Shown here piece after piece: positions 26,309-35,557 of a stretch of DNA of 64,000 bases. The notes under the pieces were generated by a model that made no database searches, was not told where the DNA came from, and saw nothing but the letters and a program-made list of their open reading frames with translations. The stretch's first letter is position 1. Each line of letters begins with the position of its first letter. The position numbers were made by a program, and so were the translations under genes. The stretch comes from an uncultured Paracoccaceae bacterium (GTDB lineage: Bacteria > Pseudomonadota > Alphaproteobacteria > Rhodobacterales > Rhodobacteraceae), in the NCBI GenBank assembly GCA_947501355.1, contig CANMVA010000001.1, forward strand, positions 1,186,001 through 1,250,000, read 5' to 3'.

Positions 26309-26928
26309 GACCGTTCCGCATCCCAGATCAGGCGCGCATCAAAGCTTTGCGCCGATAGCATCGTGAAGATGACCGACAGCCCAAAGAACAGCGCCGCCGG
26401 GCCGGGGTTCACCGCCGCCAGCGCGTTCAGCTGAACCAAGGATGACAGGATCGCCACCACAAACACATCAATCATCGACCACCGCCCGATATACTCCACA
26501 ATCTCATAAAGCCCCATGCGTTGCTTTGAGGGGCTCGTTGTGCCTCTCTGCGCGGCCAGCGCCAGAAAAGCAATGGCCAGAAACTTGCCCACCGGGATCA
26601 TGACCGATGCGAGAAAGATCACCAACGCAATTCCGAAGGATCCGTGATTTATCAGCGTGATGACCCCGCCAATAATCGTATCCTGCTGCACCGATACCAG
26701 CGTGCGTGTCTGCAGCATCGGATAAAGATTGGCCGGGATATAGCAGATCAATCCCACAATCCACCACGCCCAGACCCGCTGCAACGCCTTGTGATCCCGC
26801 GAGACGATCTGCGCCCCGCAGCGTGTGCAGCGTTTCGTGCCCAGTGGCCACACTTTCGTGCAACGCTGACAGCCCACAACACCGATCTCGCGGGCGGTGA
26901 CTATTTTGTCGTTTCGAGCGATTTCCAA
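26305..26928 (-). CDS. pqiA: PqiA-type membrane protein, C-terminal-domain homologue (split gene)
   Basis: A membrane protein of about 207 residues matching one PqiA repeat: a zinc-ribbon-like CQRCTKVWPLGTKRCTRCGA at the N-terminus, then four hydrophobic segments. It corresponds to the second half of the usual two-domain PqiA. No ATG fits: a TTG at 26928 has AGGTGG five bases upstream, and a GTG at 26937 is the alternative. Both overlap the preceding gene. The long ATG frame upstream overlaps that gene heavily and is not plausible. It is an inner-membrane partner of PqiB. Confidence 0.78.
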   Translation of the reverse strand: MEIARNDKIVTAREIGVVGCQRCTKVWPLGTKRCTRCGAQIVSRDHKALQRVWAWWIVGLICYIPANLYPMLQTRTLVSVQQDTIIGGVITLINHGSFGIALVIFLASVMIPVGKFLAIAFLALAAQRGTTSPSKQRMGLYEIVEYIGRWSMIDVFVVAILSSLVQLNALAAVNPGPAALFFGLSVIFTMLSAQSFDARLIWDAERS

Positions 26929-27524
26929 ACCGACCACCTGCAAAGAAAACTGTCTTGAACGACGACCAGAACCGTGAGGATGCAAAACATCCAGAACGCG
27001 GGCCCAAACGCAATCTGCGCCAGATCCGCAACCTTGATGAGGGCAACCGCACATCCGATGGCAAAAATCTCCGCCATGGACCACGGGCGCAGCGCCTCTG
27101 ACAGGCTGAATGCCCACGCCGCGTTCTTGGCGGGTGGGCGGTCTGCGACCACGGGAAGCAATACATAAATCACCAGCATGACACGCAAAAGCGGAATGAA
27201 CAGGATCATCGCCACCGTCCCCAACGAGACGAGGATCAACGGCCCCCCACTGAAAATCAGCGCCGCATCCAGTACTGAGACCGAGTTCCGCGCCCCGCCC
27301 GCTTCAATCGACAAAAACGGAGTCACCGCGGCCGCCAGCACCAGAATGAAGACGGCGAGCGCCACGCAAATGATCTGCGCGCCCGCGCGTTTGCGGGGTG
27401 CAATCAAAACCGTATGGCACCGCTGACACACCGCCCGCTCGCCGAAGTTCGGCTCTGCAACGTGATAGATCGCGTCGCAGTTCGGGCAGACGATCAGGTC
27501 CTTGAGGTGCGGGGTGGTGGACAT
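26901..27524 (-). CDS. pqiA: PqiA-type membrane protein, N-terminal-domain homologue (split gene)
   Basis: A 207-residue inner-membrane protein with a cytoplasmic zinc-ribbon-like head (CPNCDAIYHV and CQRCHTVL) and four transmembrane segments. It corresponds to the first half of E. coli PqiA, which is one protein of about 417 residues with two such repeats. The start MSTTPHLKDL is chosen because the frame further upstream is low-complexity. The downstream pqiA half starts inside its last codons, so the two halves are translationally coupled. PqiA energises or anchors lipid exchange with PqiB. Confidence 0.82.
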   Translation of the reverse strand: MSTTPHLKDLIVCPNCDAIYHVAEPNFGERAVCQRCHTVLIAPRKRAGAQIICVALAVFILVLAAAVTPFLSIEAGGARNSVSVLDAALIFSGGPLILVSLGTVAMILFIPLLRVMLVIYVLLPVVADRPPAKNAAWAFSLSEALRPWSMAEIFAIGCAVALIKVADLAQIAFGPAFWMFCILTVLVVVQDSFLCRWSVWKSLETTK

Positions 27525-27582
27525 GAGGGGATGGTAGGGGAGAGGTGGGGGGAAGGGAAGGTGCGCAATCACTCACTCAAAT

Positions 27583-27603
27583 GGCTTTGGCGAAGCCAAA
27601 GCC
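27583..27603. repeat. Inverted repeat upstream of the accessory gene
   Basis: Perfect eight-base arms GGCTTTGG and CCAAAGCC with loop CGAAG. A second GC-rich fold (CGCCCG ... CGGGCG) follows just downstream. No T-run follows, and the site separates the pqi operon from an AT-richer gene. Confidence 0.5.
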
Positions 27604-27711
27604 AGCGCCCGAACCGCCCCCAAGGGGCGGGCGCGCAAATAGAACCAAACGAGATTGTGTTTCGTTGACTTCAAGCTGAAAACAAAACGTACAGAAGTGA
27701 TTGGATAAGAC

Positions 27712-28662
27712 ATGTCCTCATACGAATACGATCTCGATCAATGCGATGTGCGTTGCAAAGAATGCTTGAAGCAATTTCGCAAGAAACGCGATGAGTGGCT
27801 GGATTGGCTTGAGAATGACAGTGAACACGCGATCAGCAAACAGATAACGCAGATGCTTTGGAGCGACGCTGCGTTTCGTCTATTCAACCTGTCGCGCAAA
27901 TACGCCTCAGAAAATGGGTCCGCTTTCTCGACGCTCAATGGTGTTCTCGCCAGTTCTCTGGATCGGGGCTTTGTATTGGAACAGCTCACAATGATCCGAC
28001 GGTTGATTGAGCCGGAGAATAGACAGCCCAAACGGCAAGTGATCTCTCTCAGGAGGTTGCTTAATGACATAAAGAACAACCGTGATTTCCTCACGCGAGA
28101 ACACTTTGTTTGCTACGACGGATTGCGTTTTGAAGCTCCACCAATCCCATTTGATCTAGAAAAGCGCTCACACGGTGTAAGTTTTGTGTATCTTCCAACG
28201 TCGGGGCCGGAGGCTCCGTTGATCCCAGACATCAACCAGAGAGCATTTGATAAGTTTGCGAATACAAATGAAGATCAACGCAGTAGGGATGACTTGGTAT
28301 CAAAAGACTACATCTTTGAACTTGAGAATAAACTTTGTGTTGCGCCCTTCAGCAAACTAAACACGTTTGCTAACAAGCTTCTTCTTCACGCTGCTGATCC
28401 AGTCAGTCGGGGCACTCAGTCGATTGACGCACCGACGCTTGAAAGTATCTGGGCCTGTCACAAAGCAATACTGATTGTTGCCAACGAGTTGTCACTTCTC
28501 ATCGGGTCCTCCAACATTGGTGCCGTGCCTTACCCTCAGTTCGATGTCTTCGAGAACTGGAGCGAACCTTTTGCGCCGAGTAATTCATTCGATCAGATAC
28601 GAGAGGAATGGGATAAGGCGAATGAGGAACGAGAGTCCTGGATCAGGGAGGGTCTTCGGTAA
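27712..28662 (+). CDS. Accessory protein of unknown function, possible HEPN (AbiU2-like) domain
   Basis: A 316-residue, mostly helical soluble protein with no signal or membrane segment. Its coding sequence is visibly AT-richer than its neighbours, suggesting horizontal gain. The pattern [17 protein letters not shown], then a NRDFLTREH stretch and a later [10 protein letters not shown] block, resembles HEPN-type AbiU2-like toxins, in which R-x(4-6)-H is catalytic. This is weak recognition only. The gene is monocistronic, preceded by hairpin repeats and followed after 49 nt by lepA. A phage-defence role is a guess from the family resemblance and base composition. Confidence 0.45.
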   Translation: MSSYEYDLDQCDVRCKECLKQFRKKRDEWLDWLENDSEHAISKQITQMLWSDAAFRLFNLSRKYASENGSAFSTLNGVLASSLDRGFVLEQLTMIRRLIEPENRQPKRQVISLRRLLNDIKNNRDFLTREHFVCYDGLRFEAPPIPFDLEKRSHGVSFVYLPTSGPEAPLIPDINQRAFDKFANTNEDQRSRDDLVSKDYIFELENKLCVAPFSKLNTFANKLLLHAADPVSRGTQSIDAPTLESIWACHKAILIVANELSLLIGSSNIGAVPYPQFDVFENWSEPFAPSNSFDQIREEWDKANEERESWIREGLR

Positions 28663-28711
28663 CCCCTATCCCCCATTGACCAACCCCCATTTCCGCCGCA
28701 TATCCACTCCC

Positions 28712-30511
28712 ATGACCGATCTCGCAAAAATCCGGAATTTTTCCATCGTGGCGCATATCGACCACGGCAAATCCACCCTCGCGGACCGCCTCATTCAAGA
28801 GACGGGCACCGTGCAGGATCGCGATATGAAGGAACAGCTTCTCGACGCGATGGATATCGAACGCGAGCGCGGGATCACCATCAAGGCCAACACCGTCCGG
28901 ATCGACTACACCGCCGATGACGGGCAGGACTATGTCCTGAACCTGATCGACACCCCCGGCCACGTCGATTTCGCCTATGAGGTTAGCCGCTCCATGCGCG
29001 CCGTCGAAGGCTCCCTTCTGGTCGTCGACAGCACCCAAGGGGTCGAGGCGCAGACGCTCGCCAATGTCTACCAAGCCATTGATGCAGATCACGAAATCGT
29101 CCCCGTCCTGAACAAGATCGACCTGCCCGCGTCCGATTGCGACCGCGTGGCCGAACAGATCGAAGACGTCATCGGCATCGACGCGACCGACGCCATTCAG
29201 GTCTCGGCCAAAACGGGCGTCGGTATCCACGAGACGCTGGAGGCTATCGTCCAGAAACTGCCCAGCCCCCAAGGCGACCCCGACGCGCCGCTCAAGGCGA
29301 TGCTGGTCGACAGCTGGTACGACGCCTATCTCGGCGTGATCGTTCTGGTCCGCATAATCGACGGGCACCTCAGGAAGGGCGACAAGATCAAGATGCTGTC
29401 CAACAGCTCGGTCCACCATGTCGACCGCATCGGCGTCTTCCGCCCCGAGATGGAGGTGATCGATGCCCTCGGCCCCGGCGAAATCGGCTTTCTGACCGCG
29501 TCCATCAAACAGGTTCGCGACACCCGCGTGGGCGACACGATCACCCATGAGAAACAAGGCACGACCGACGCGTTACCAGGCTTCAAGCCCAGCCAGCCGG
29601 TCGTCTTCTGCGGCCTCTTCCCCGTGGACAACGCGGAATTCGAAGACCTCCGCGACGCCATCGAGAAACTCGCCCTGAACGACGCCTCGTTCTCCTTCGA
29701 AATGGAAACCTCCGCCGCCCTTGGCTTCGGCTTCCGTTGCGGCTTCCTTGGCCTGCTGCACCTCGAAGTGATCCGCGACCGGATCGAGCGCGAGTATGAC
29801 ATCGAACTCATCACAACTGCGCCGTCGGTGATCTACCACGTCTATCTGCGCGACGGCGAGATGATCGAGCTGCACAACCCCGCCGACATGCCCGACCTGT
29901 CCCTTGTCGACCGCATCGAAGAGCCGCGCATCAAGGCCACGATCCTTGTGCCTGATGACTATCTGGGCGATGTGCTCAAGCTCTGCCAGGACCGCCGCGG
30001 CATCCAGCAAGACCTCACCTACGCAGGCAGCCGCGCGATGGTCGTCTATGACTTGCCGCTCAACGAGGTGGTGTTCGATTTCTACGATAGGCTGAAATCC
30101 GTAACGAAAGGTTACGCCAGTTTCGATTACCAGATGATCGGCTACCGGCAGGACTTCTTGGTGAAAATGCAGGTGCTGGTGAACGAGGAACCGGTCGACG
30201 CGCTCTCCACCATGGTCCACCGCGACCGGGCCGAGATGCGCGGGCGGGCGATGTGCGAAAAGCTCAAAGACCTGATCCCCCGCCACATGTTCAAAATCCC
30301 GATCCAGGCCGCGATTGGAGGGAGGGTCATCGCCCGCGAAACCCTCGCCGCCCTGCGCAAAGACGTGACCGCCAAATGCTACGGCGGAGACGCGAGCCGT
30401 AAGAAGAAACTGCTGGAGAAGCAGAAAGCCGGTAAGAAGAAGATGCGCCAGTTCGGGAAGGTGGATATCCCTCAGGAGGCGTTTATTAGCGCCCTTAAGA
30501 TGGATTCTTAA
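28712..30511 (+). CDS. lepA: Elongation factor 4 (LepA)
   Basis: A 599-residue translational GTPase, the usual length. Visible G motifs are [14 protein letters not shown] (P-loop), [10 protein letters not shown] (switch I), [11 protein letters not shown] (switch II) and LNKIDLP. The LepA-specific C-terminal domain begins near [20 protein letters not shown]. LepA back-translocates stalled ribosomes and helps assembly and translation under stress. The start at 28712 begins the conserved sequence; the frame is open far upstream through the preceding gene but is not coding. A 13-bp palindrome contains the stop codon. Confidence 0.97.
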   Translation: MTDLAKIRNFSIVAHIDHGKSTLADRLIQETGTVQDRDMKEQLLDAMDIERERGITIKANTVRIDYTADDGQDYVLNLIDTPGHVDFAYEVSRSMRAVEGSLLVVDSTQGVEAQTLANVYQAIDADHEIVPVLNKIDLPASDCDRVAEQIEDVIGIDATDAIQVSAKTGVGIHETLEAIVQKLPSPQGDPDAPLKAMLVDSWYDAYLGVIVLVRIIDGHLRKGDKIKMLSNSSVHHVDRIGVFRPEMEVIDALGPGEIGFLTASIKQVRDTRVGDTITHEKQGTTDALPGFKPSQPVVFCGLFPVDNAEFEDLRDAIEKLALNDASFSFEMETSAALGFGFRCGFLGLLHLEVIRDRIEREYDIELITTAPSVIYHVYLRDGEMIELHNPADMPDLSLVDRIEEPRIKATILVPDDYLGDVLKLCQDRRGIQQDLTYAGSRAMVVYDLPLNEVVFDFYDRLKSVTKGYASFDYQMIGYRQDFLVKMQVLVNEEPVDALSTMVHRDRAEMRGRAMCEKLKDLIPRHMFKIPIQAAIGGRVIARETLAALRKDVTAKCYGGDASRKKKLLEKQKAGKKKMRQFGKVDIPQEAFISALKMDS

Positions 30512-30522
30512 TCCATCTTAAG
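30494..30522 (+). terminator. Palindromic stem-loop containing the lepA stop codon
   Basis: Perfect 13-base arms CTTAAGATGGATT and AATCCATCTTAAG with a three-base loop; the lepA stop codon TAA lies across the loop edge. No clear U-tract follows, so termination is plausible but uncertain. Another imperfect inverted repeat (CGCGAAAA ... TTTTCGCG, 30537-30564) follows. Confidence 0.5.
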
Positions 30523-30801
30523 AGCGAGTGGGTTAGCGCGAAAATGGACAAGGTCCTTTTCGCGACGGTGGGCGGAAGCAATTCGCGCAGCGAAATGCGT
30601 GCCCACACCAATGAGTTGTGCGGGACTTCGCGGTTATTGATGCTTTGTGCATCGAAAAGGTGGCCAGGCGACAGACACTTGTGCAATTACACGTGTGATG
30701 TGGTATCGATATTATGTGCGATGATATGGCGACGAGTTTACGGCCACTACTTGCTGCCCAGCAAGAGAGGGTTCTAGGGGGCAGTAAAGTGACTGTTTGG
30801 A
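30523..30801. other. Non-coding spacer of about 280 nt between lepA and the DUF2806-like gene
   Basis: No convincing gene. Open frames here are short, lack ribosome binding sites and show no recognisable domain. It contains the inverted repeat at 30537-30564 and is AT-richer than the core genome toward its right side. It may be a remnant of the insertion that brought the next gene. Confidence 0.5.
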
Positions 30802-31758
30802 TTATTGGTCCTCTTTTTCGGCGCTTTTGGCAGCGACTTGGTGGACTACAAACTTTGATGTCAACATTTGCTGAACCCAATAATTGGGCTGGATCAAAGA
30901 CGTGATAAAAGCCTGAAAGATGTCCGGTCGTGCTGGTGCTTCTGCGACAAAAGCCAATTCCATACCCGCTCGGGTTAGCATAACATGACCAACGCTCAAA
31001 TTTATCTTCTTGGATTTTTCTGTCGTTACAAGGGCATCTCCTTCTTTTCCTGAGATAGAGAAATGATGAACACTTTCTTGGTTATCGTCCGCCTCTGAGG
31101 TAATCACGAAACGTCCGAAGCCGTCATATCGGATCACACCTAGAGCCTCGAGTTCCATATAGTCTTCATAGTTCAACCCAATGAGGTCTTTCGTAGCATG
31201 GTTACAGCAGTTTCTACTTGGACCATTTATATGGAAATTGGCGCTACATAGCTTTGTGAAATTTTCGGCATCCCGGCGACTAAAGCGTTCAACAATTGAC
31301 AGTGTCGCTTGAGAAATAGTGCCTGGCCTGTTTGCTTCTTGGGCAAGGATGTCTGCCCACATTTTTTGCATATCGGCGTTCGAGGTTTTGCGACATCTAT
31401 CAAATAAATCCGTCAGGAAATCGTCTGGAATCTGGGAGGGGTTTGCGCTGGCGCTTAGCTTATCGATCGCAAGTGAAAGGACCCGCTCGATATTTTCCTG
31501 TTTCTGAATCTCTTCCTGAACAAGCCTAGAAACTGCACGTTGAGCTATCTCTGAACTTTCGACTCCTGCCTGAGCAAGCATTCGTGATTTCTTTATGTCT
31601 GCCTCAGTCTCAATTAATGATGCATCTGCATTTGCTTGAGCTATGCGTTTTATTTGCCAAGGCTTAACCGCTGCACCAATTGCATCGCAGGTCCTATTTA
31701 CCAAGATTTCTGCCGGTTTTGACAACTTGCCAACGTCGACCAGAACATTTTTTGTCAT
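30802..31758 (-). CDS. DUF2806-like accessory protein
   Basis: A 318-residue soluble protein with a central block MWADILAQEANRPGTISQATL followed by VERFSRRDAENFTKLC that matches DUF2806-type proteins. The N-terminal half is helical and Ala/Glu/Gln-rich, probably a coiled coil (residues 40-110). It is AT-rich relative to its neighbours, suggesting horizontal gain. Start ATG 31758 has a purine-rich GGGGTATTA stretch upstream. It is a lone gene; function is unknown. Proteins of this type occur in variable genome regions, so a stress or defence role is possible but unproven. Confidence 0.6.
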   Translation of the reverse strand: MTKNVLVDVGKLSKPAEILVNRTCDAIGAAVKPWQIKRIAQANADASLIETEADIKKSRMLAQAGVESSEIAQRAVSRLVQEEIQKQENIERVLSLAIDKLSASANPSQIPDDFLTDLFDRCRKTSNADMQKMWADILAQEANRPGTISQATLSIVERFSRRDAENFTKLCSANFHINGPSRNCCNHATKDLIGLNYEDYMELEALGVIRYDGFGRFVITSEADDNQESVHHFSISGKEGDALVTTEKSKKINLSVGHVMLTRAGMELAFVAEAPARPDIFQAFITSLIQPNYWVQQMLTSKFVVHQVAAKSAEKEDQ

Positions 31759-31800
31759 TTAATACCCCTACAGCTTTGGCAAAATATAATTCTCAACTCG

Positions 31801-32103
31801 TCACAAATCCACCACGCAAACCCCTTCAACACCCCCCTCACAAACGCTAACCAACCGTGCCCCCGCCTTCACATGCGCCGGGTGCACCAGATAGCCCTCC
31901 AGCGCAGCCATATCCTCGAAATCCATCGTGAACCCGTGGGTATAGCCGCGCGCGATCCCCTCGGGGCTGACATCGGCGCCGAAATGGCTGCCCAGCAGCC
32001 CGGGCACCACGCCCACAAGCGCCGCCAAGCCCTCCCAAACCGCCGCGACCTCCGCCGGGTCGGCCTCTGCCGACACTTTGCACAGCACGATATGCCGGAT
32101 CAT
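31801..32103 (-). CDS. Dabb-family (stress-responsive alpha/beta barrel) protein
   Basis: A 100-residue protein with the Dabb signature: MIRHIVLCKV at the N-terminus, the GLLGSHFGADVSPEG core and the THGFTMDFEDMAALEGY block followed by HPAHVKAG. Dabb proteins form dimeric ferredoxin-like barrels; some are enzymes (olivetolic acid cyclase-like), but most bacterial ones have no assigned function. It overlaps the upstream VOC-family gene by four bases (ATGA), so the two form an operon. Confidence 0.88.
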   Translation of the reverse strand: MIRHIVLCKVSAEADPAEVAAVWEGLAALVGVVPGLLGSHFGADVSPEGIARGYTHGFTMDFEDMAALEGYLVHPAHVKAGARLVSVCEGGVEGVCVVDL

Positions 32104-32522
32104 CGCTTTAACCTTTCGTTCACTTCGATCAGGTTGCCGTCCGGGTCCTCCACATAGAGGTGCCGCATCCCCGGAATGGCGAACTCGCCCGTCAGGGAAT
32201 AGCGGATGCCCGCCGTCCGCAACCGCGCGATCACCGCTTCCAGATCGTCTACCTCGAACGCCACATGCCCGCCGACCGACGGGTTATGGGTCAGGTCGTT
32301 CTTCGCGGCGAACTCCGCATCCGGGGCGATCAGGTGCAGCCCCGAATGGCTGTCGCGCCTATCGCCAAACAGCGCCAGCTTGTCCGGATCGCCCGGCAGA
32401 TACCCGCGGGAGGCGGGGAAGGCCCAGGCGTGCTCCTCCATCCCCAGCATTGTGGCGTAAAAGCCGGCGGTCTTGCGCACGTCGCGCGCCTCCAGGTTCA
32501 CATGATGGATTGACCAGCTCAT
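32100..32522 (-). CDS. VOC-family (glyoxalase/dioxygenase-like) protein
   Basis: A 140-residue vicinal-oxygen-chelate fold protein with paired beta-alpha-beta-beta-beta modules. HHVNLEARDVRKTAGFYATMLGM begins the first module and GGHVAFEVDDLEAVIARL the second; YVEDPDGNLIEVNE closes it. Conserved metal-ligand candidates are the His in the first strand, the His in GGHVAF and the Glu in LIEV. The start at 32522 begins the conserved sequence. The family includes glyoxalases, dioxygenases and antibiotic-resistance proteins; the substrate is unknown. Confidence 0.85.
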   Translation of the reverse strand: MSWSIHHVNLEARDVRKTAGFYATMLGMEEHAWAFPASRGYLPGDPDKLALFGDRRDSHSGLHLIAPDAEFAAKNDLTHNPSVGGHVAFEVDDLEAVIARLRTAGIRYSLTGEFAIPGMRHLYVEDPDGNLIEVNERLKR

Positions 32523-32665
32523 CCGTTTCCTCCCCGAAACTGTCTGCACGATGTCTATACGCGATCTGTACGAAAAATGTACGCGATCTGCACAGCTTGT
32601 CCTGCATCAAAGACAGAGCGCCTCAAAATCCTATCATGCGCGCAGATCAGCTAATGGAGGCCCAC

Positions 32666-32845
32666 ATGATCCGTCTCGCCCTCACCCTTTACACCATGGC
32701 CGCACCGACCTTTGCAGGGGTTGGCGTAGTGATTGCGTTGGTATCGGGCCATGGCACGCTCGTCCCGATTTTGGCCGCGGCGGGCGTTGGATTTATCCTC
32801 GCAATTCCAGCGGCCTACCTGTTGGCCAAGCAGCTTTACACGTAA
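32666..32845 (+). CDS. Small two-helix membrane protein
   Basis: A 59-residue protein made almost wholly of two hydrophobic segments (residues about 5-28 and 33-55) with a short GHGT turn. GGAGG lies five bases before ATG 32666, which decides this start over the ATG at 32654. Proteins like this are widespread in Rhodobacterales and are often given misleading enzyme names; nothing in the sequence supports an enzymatic role. It overlaps the alpha/beta hydrolase gene by ten bases, convergent. Confidence 0.7.
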   Translation: MIRLALTLYTMAAPTFAGVGVVIALVSGHGTLVPILAAAGVGFILAIPAAYLLAKQLYT

Positions 32846-33594
32846 TCCAGAAACGCCCGAACCGCCGCCTCGAACGCGCGCGGGTTTTCCGCGTGGAGCC
32901 AATGCCCCGCGCCGGGGATCTTCGCGAATTTGGCGGCGGGAAAGAGCGGTTTGATGACCTCGCGGTGGGCTGGCTGGACGTAGTCTGACGCGGCCCCCGA
33001 CAGAAACAGCGCCGGGCCGTCAAACGCTCCCGTAAGCTGCGGAAATCCAATGATTTTATCCATCTCGGAGGAGAGCACATCGAGGTTCAGCCGCCAGCGT
33101 TTTTGCGCGACATCCAGCGATTGTAGCAGGAATGCGCGAACCCCTTGATCTTCCACGGTTTTTGCCAATTCCATGTCGGCGTCAGAGCGCTTTTCGACCC
33201 AGTTCAGATCGACCGCGCGCATGGCGTCGATCATCCCCTGTTGCGTATGCGTATAGGCCACCGGTGCGATATCCGCGACGACCAGTTTGCGCACCAGATC
33301 GGGGCGCATCAGCGCCAGCACCATCGCCGCCTTGCCGCCCATAGAATGGCCGAGCACGTCAGCAGGTTCGCCAATACTTTCAAGGGTTTCCGCCAGATCA
33401 CTGGCCATATCCGCGTAGCTATGACTGGCGTGCCAATCGCTGGCCCCGTGGTTGCGCATATCCACGGCAATCACCCGCCCGCGATCCGACAGCCGTTTGA
33501 CGATCACGCCCCAGTTGCGCGCAGAACCGTAAAGCCCGTGAGCAATCAGAAGTGGGGTCCCGTCCGGACCATCATGGAAAATTTGGCTCAACAT
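32836..33594 (-). CDS. Alpha/beta-fold hydrolase (YbfF-like)
   Basis: A 252-residue alpha/beta hydrolase with the nucleophile elbow GHSMGG (about residues 81-86), the oxyanion region LIAHGLYGSARNW and the catalytic His in PGAGHWLHAENP near the C-terminus. It resembles YbfF-type esterases that act on short acyl esters or thioesters. The N-terminus MLSQIFHDGPDGTPLLIAHGL is the natural start. It is divergent from the small membrane protein gene at 33649. Confidence 0.88.
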   Translation of the reverse strand: MLSQIFHDGPDGTPLLIAHGLYGSARNWGVIVKRLSDRGRVIAVDMRNHGASDWHASHSYADMASDLAETLESIGEPADVLGHSMGGKAAMVLALMRPDLVRKLVVADIAPVAYTHTQQGMIDAMRAVDLNWVEKRSDADMELAKTVEDQGVRAFLLQSLDVAQKRWRLNLDVLSSEMDKIIGFPQLTGAFDGPALFLSGAASDYVQPAHREVIKPLFPAAKFAKIPGAGHWLHAENPRAFEAAVRAFLDYV

Positions 33595-33648
33595 ATCCGC
33601 GCTTTAGCGATCATTGCGACGGCGGGCAAGCCACGCTAGGGTCGCGCC

Positions 33649-34014
33649 ATGGGGGATGTCGGGGCCAAAGCGGATGAGCTAAGCGCGCTGCTGCAAGAGC
33701 GGCTGCGCTTTCGTGCGCGCGATCTGCATCATGCGTTGCGCAAGGCCGGGCGCCGGGTGCCGCGCCGGTTGCGGGTCGAGGGCGAATATATCGCGCTGGC
33801 CCAGCATATGGAGCTGACGCCCAAGCTCGCCAAGCAGATCGACACGGCCCGGATCGAGGCCGGGCATCGTGACCTGAAGCGCTTTGTCGAAGAGATCAAC
33901 CCAAGGGACCGGGTGATTGACGGGATCCTCAGCATCCTTGGGCCACTGGCCTTCGGACTGATCGTGCTGTTCGCCCTGTCGCTTGTCGTTTTGCGCTGGC
34001 GCGGGCTGATCTAG
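33649..34014 (+). CDS. Small membrane-anchored protein of unknown function
   Basis: A 121-residue protein with a basic, helical N-terminal part (RLRFRARDLHHALRKAGRRVPRRL) and a single C-terminal transmembrane segment (ILGPLAFGLIVLFALSLVVL). The topology suggests a tail-anchored inner-membrane protein with a cytoplasmic helical domain. No family was recognised. It ends at a convergent hairpin terminator shared with glyA. Confidence 0.65.
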   Translation: MGDVGAKADELSALLQERLRFRARDLHHALRKAGRRVPRRLRVEGEYIALAQHMELTPKLAKQIDTARIEAGHRDLKRFVEEINPRDRVIDGILSILGPLAFGLIVLFALSLVVLRWRGLI

Positions 34015-34027
34015 AGGCCCCAAACGC

Positions 34028-34056
34028 AAAACGACCCGCGCAAGGCAGGCCGTTTT
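34028..34056. terminator. Convergent bidirectional terminator between the small membrane gene and glyA
   Basis: A nine-base stem (AAAACGACC pairing GGCCGTTTT with one G-T) followed by T-rich sequence on both strands. It lies between two converging genes, as expected for a shared intrinsic terminator. Confidence 0.65.
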
Positions 34057-34074
34057 CAATTATTTCACAAGAAC

Positions 34075-35370
34075 TTAGAGGTTCGGATAGATCGGGAACG
34101 CACCGCAAAGCGTGGCAACCTTCGCCTTCACGGCCTCTTCCACCGCGCTGTTGCCGTCTTCGCCATTCGCCGCCAGGCCGTCGACCACTTCGACGATCAA
34201 CTCACCGATCTGGCGAAACTCAGGTTCGCCAAAGCCGCGCGTTGTGCCCGCGGGGGAGCCGAGGCGGATGCCGCTCGTGATCATCGGCTTTTCGGTATCA
34301 AACGGGATGCCGTTCTTGTTGCAGGTGATATGCGCACGGCCCAGAGCTTTCTCGGTCGCGTTGCCTTTCACGCCTTTCGGGCGCAGATCGACCAGCAGAA
34401 CATGCGTGTCGGTGCCGCCGGTGACAAGGTTCAGACCACCGGACATCAGCGCATCGCCCATCGCTTGGGCGTTCTTGATGACCTGCTCCTGATAGCTTTT
34501 GAACTCGGGGCGCAGAGCCTCGCCAAAGGCCACAGCTTTACCAGCGATGACATGCATCAGAGGGCCGCCCTGAATGCCGGGGAAAATGGCAGAGTTGAAC
34601 TTCTTGGCCAGCGCCTCGTCATCGGTCAGGATCATGCCGCCGCGGGGGCCGCGCAGGGTCTTGTGGGTTGTTGTCGTGGCCGCATGGGCATGGGGGAAGG
34701 GCGACGGGTAAAGACCCGTGGCAACTAGGCCCGCAAAATGCGCCATATCCACCAGCAGATAGGCGCCCACGCTGTCGGCCACTTCGCGGAACTTCGCAAA
34801 GTCGATCTGGCGCGGAATGGCAGAGCCGCCGGCGATAATCATCTGGGGTTTGTGCTCGGCGGCCAAGGCGGCCAGCTGGTCGTAATCAATGTCCAGCGTG
34901 TCTTCACGCACGCCGTATTGCACCGCGTTGAACCACTTGCCCGACTGGTTGGGCTTTGCGCCATGGGTCAGGTGACCACCGGCATCAAGGCTCATGCCGA
35001 GGATCGTATCGCCCGGCTGCAACAGCGCCTGAAAGACACCCTGATTGGCTTGCGACCCGGAGTTCGGCTGCACATTCGCGAACCCACAGTTGAACAGCTG
35101 CTTAGCGCGGTCAATCGCCAGTTCTTCGGCGACGTCCACATATTGGCAGCCACCATAATAGCGACGGCCCGGATAGCCTTCGGCGTATTTGTTGGTCATC
35201 ACACCGCCCTGGGCTTCCATCACGGCAGCCGAGACGATGTTTTCAGACGCAATCAACTCGATCTCGTCGCGCTGACGACCCAGTTCCTGCTGCATCGCCT
35301 TGTGCAAGGCGGGGTCGCGGGTGGCCAGCGTTTCGGTGAAAAATCCGTCGTCACGATGTGGGGCGTTCAT
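34075..35370 (-). CDS. glyA: Serine hydroxymethyltransferase GlyA
   Basis: A 431-residue PLP enzyme that interconverts serine and glycine with tetrahydrofolate, feeding one-carbon units. The PLP lysine sits in [11 protein letters not shown], and [20 protein letters not shown] and [13 protein letters not shown] are hallmark segments. AGGAG lies seven bases before ATG 35370; a longer frame upstream is not conserved. A short hairpin with a six-T run (AACCC/GGGTT, 35444-35460) lies in the leader on the minus strand and could act as an attenuator; no riboswitch was recognised. It is divergent from nadK. Confidence 0.96.
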   Translation of the reverse strand: MNAPHRDDGFFTETLATRDPALHKAMQQELGRQRDEIELIASENIVSAAVMEAQGGVMTNKYAEGYPGRRYYGGCQYVDVAEELAIDRAKQLFNCGFANVQPNSGSQANQGVFQALLQPGDTILGMSLDAGGHLTHGAKPNQSGKWFNAVQYGVREDTLDIDYDQLAALAAEHKPQMIIAGGSAIPRQIDFAKFREVADSVGAYLLVDMAHFAGLVATGLYPSPFPHAHAATTTTHKTLRGPRGGMILTDDEALAKKFNSAIFPGIQGGPLMHVIAGKAVAFGEALRPEFKSYQEQVIKNAQAMGDALMSGGLNLVTGGTDTHVLLVDLRPKGVKGNATEKALGRAHITCNKNGIPFDTEKPMITSGIRLGSPAGTTRGFGEPEFRQIGELIVEVVDGLAANGEDGNSAVEEAVKAKVATLCGAFPIYPNL

Positions 35371-35557
35371 AAGGCGTGCTCCTGAGCAAAAAGGGCAGTC
35401 ATCAGTCTTTGTGGCGCGTTTATCGCATTCCCTAACGGCAAAAAACCCTCTTTCTGGGTTTAATGCGCGCTGCAGGCGACCCAAAGGTGCCGATACGCGA
35501 CTTGTGTTTCCGGGGCAGGCGGGTGATGTTTCACAAAGACATCAAAGGCTTCGCCCC

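Noticed and set aside
24380-26434. 684-residue plus-strand frame across pqiB
   Set aside because: Antisense to a strongly supported MCE-domain gene; composition (His/Arg/Gln-rich) is typical of shadow frames.
30544-30777. 77-residue plus-strand open frame after lepA
   Set aside because: No ribosome binding site, no domain, high Cys/Arg content typical of a chance frame in a repeat-like region.
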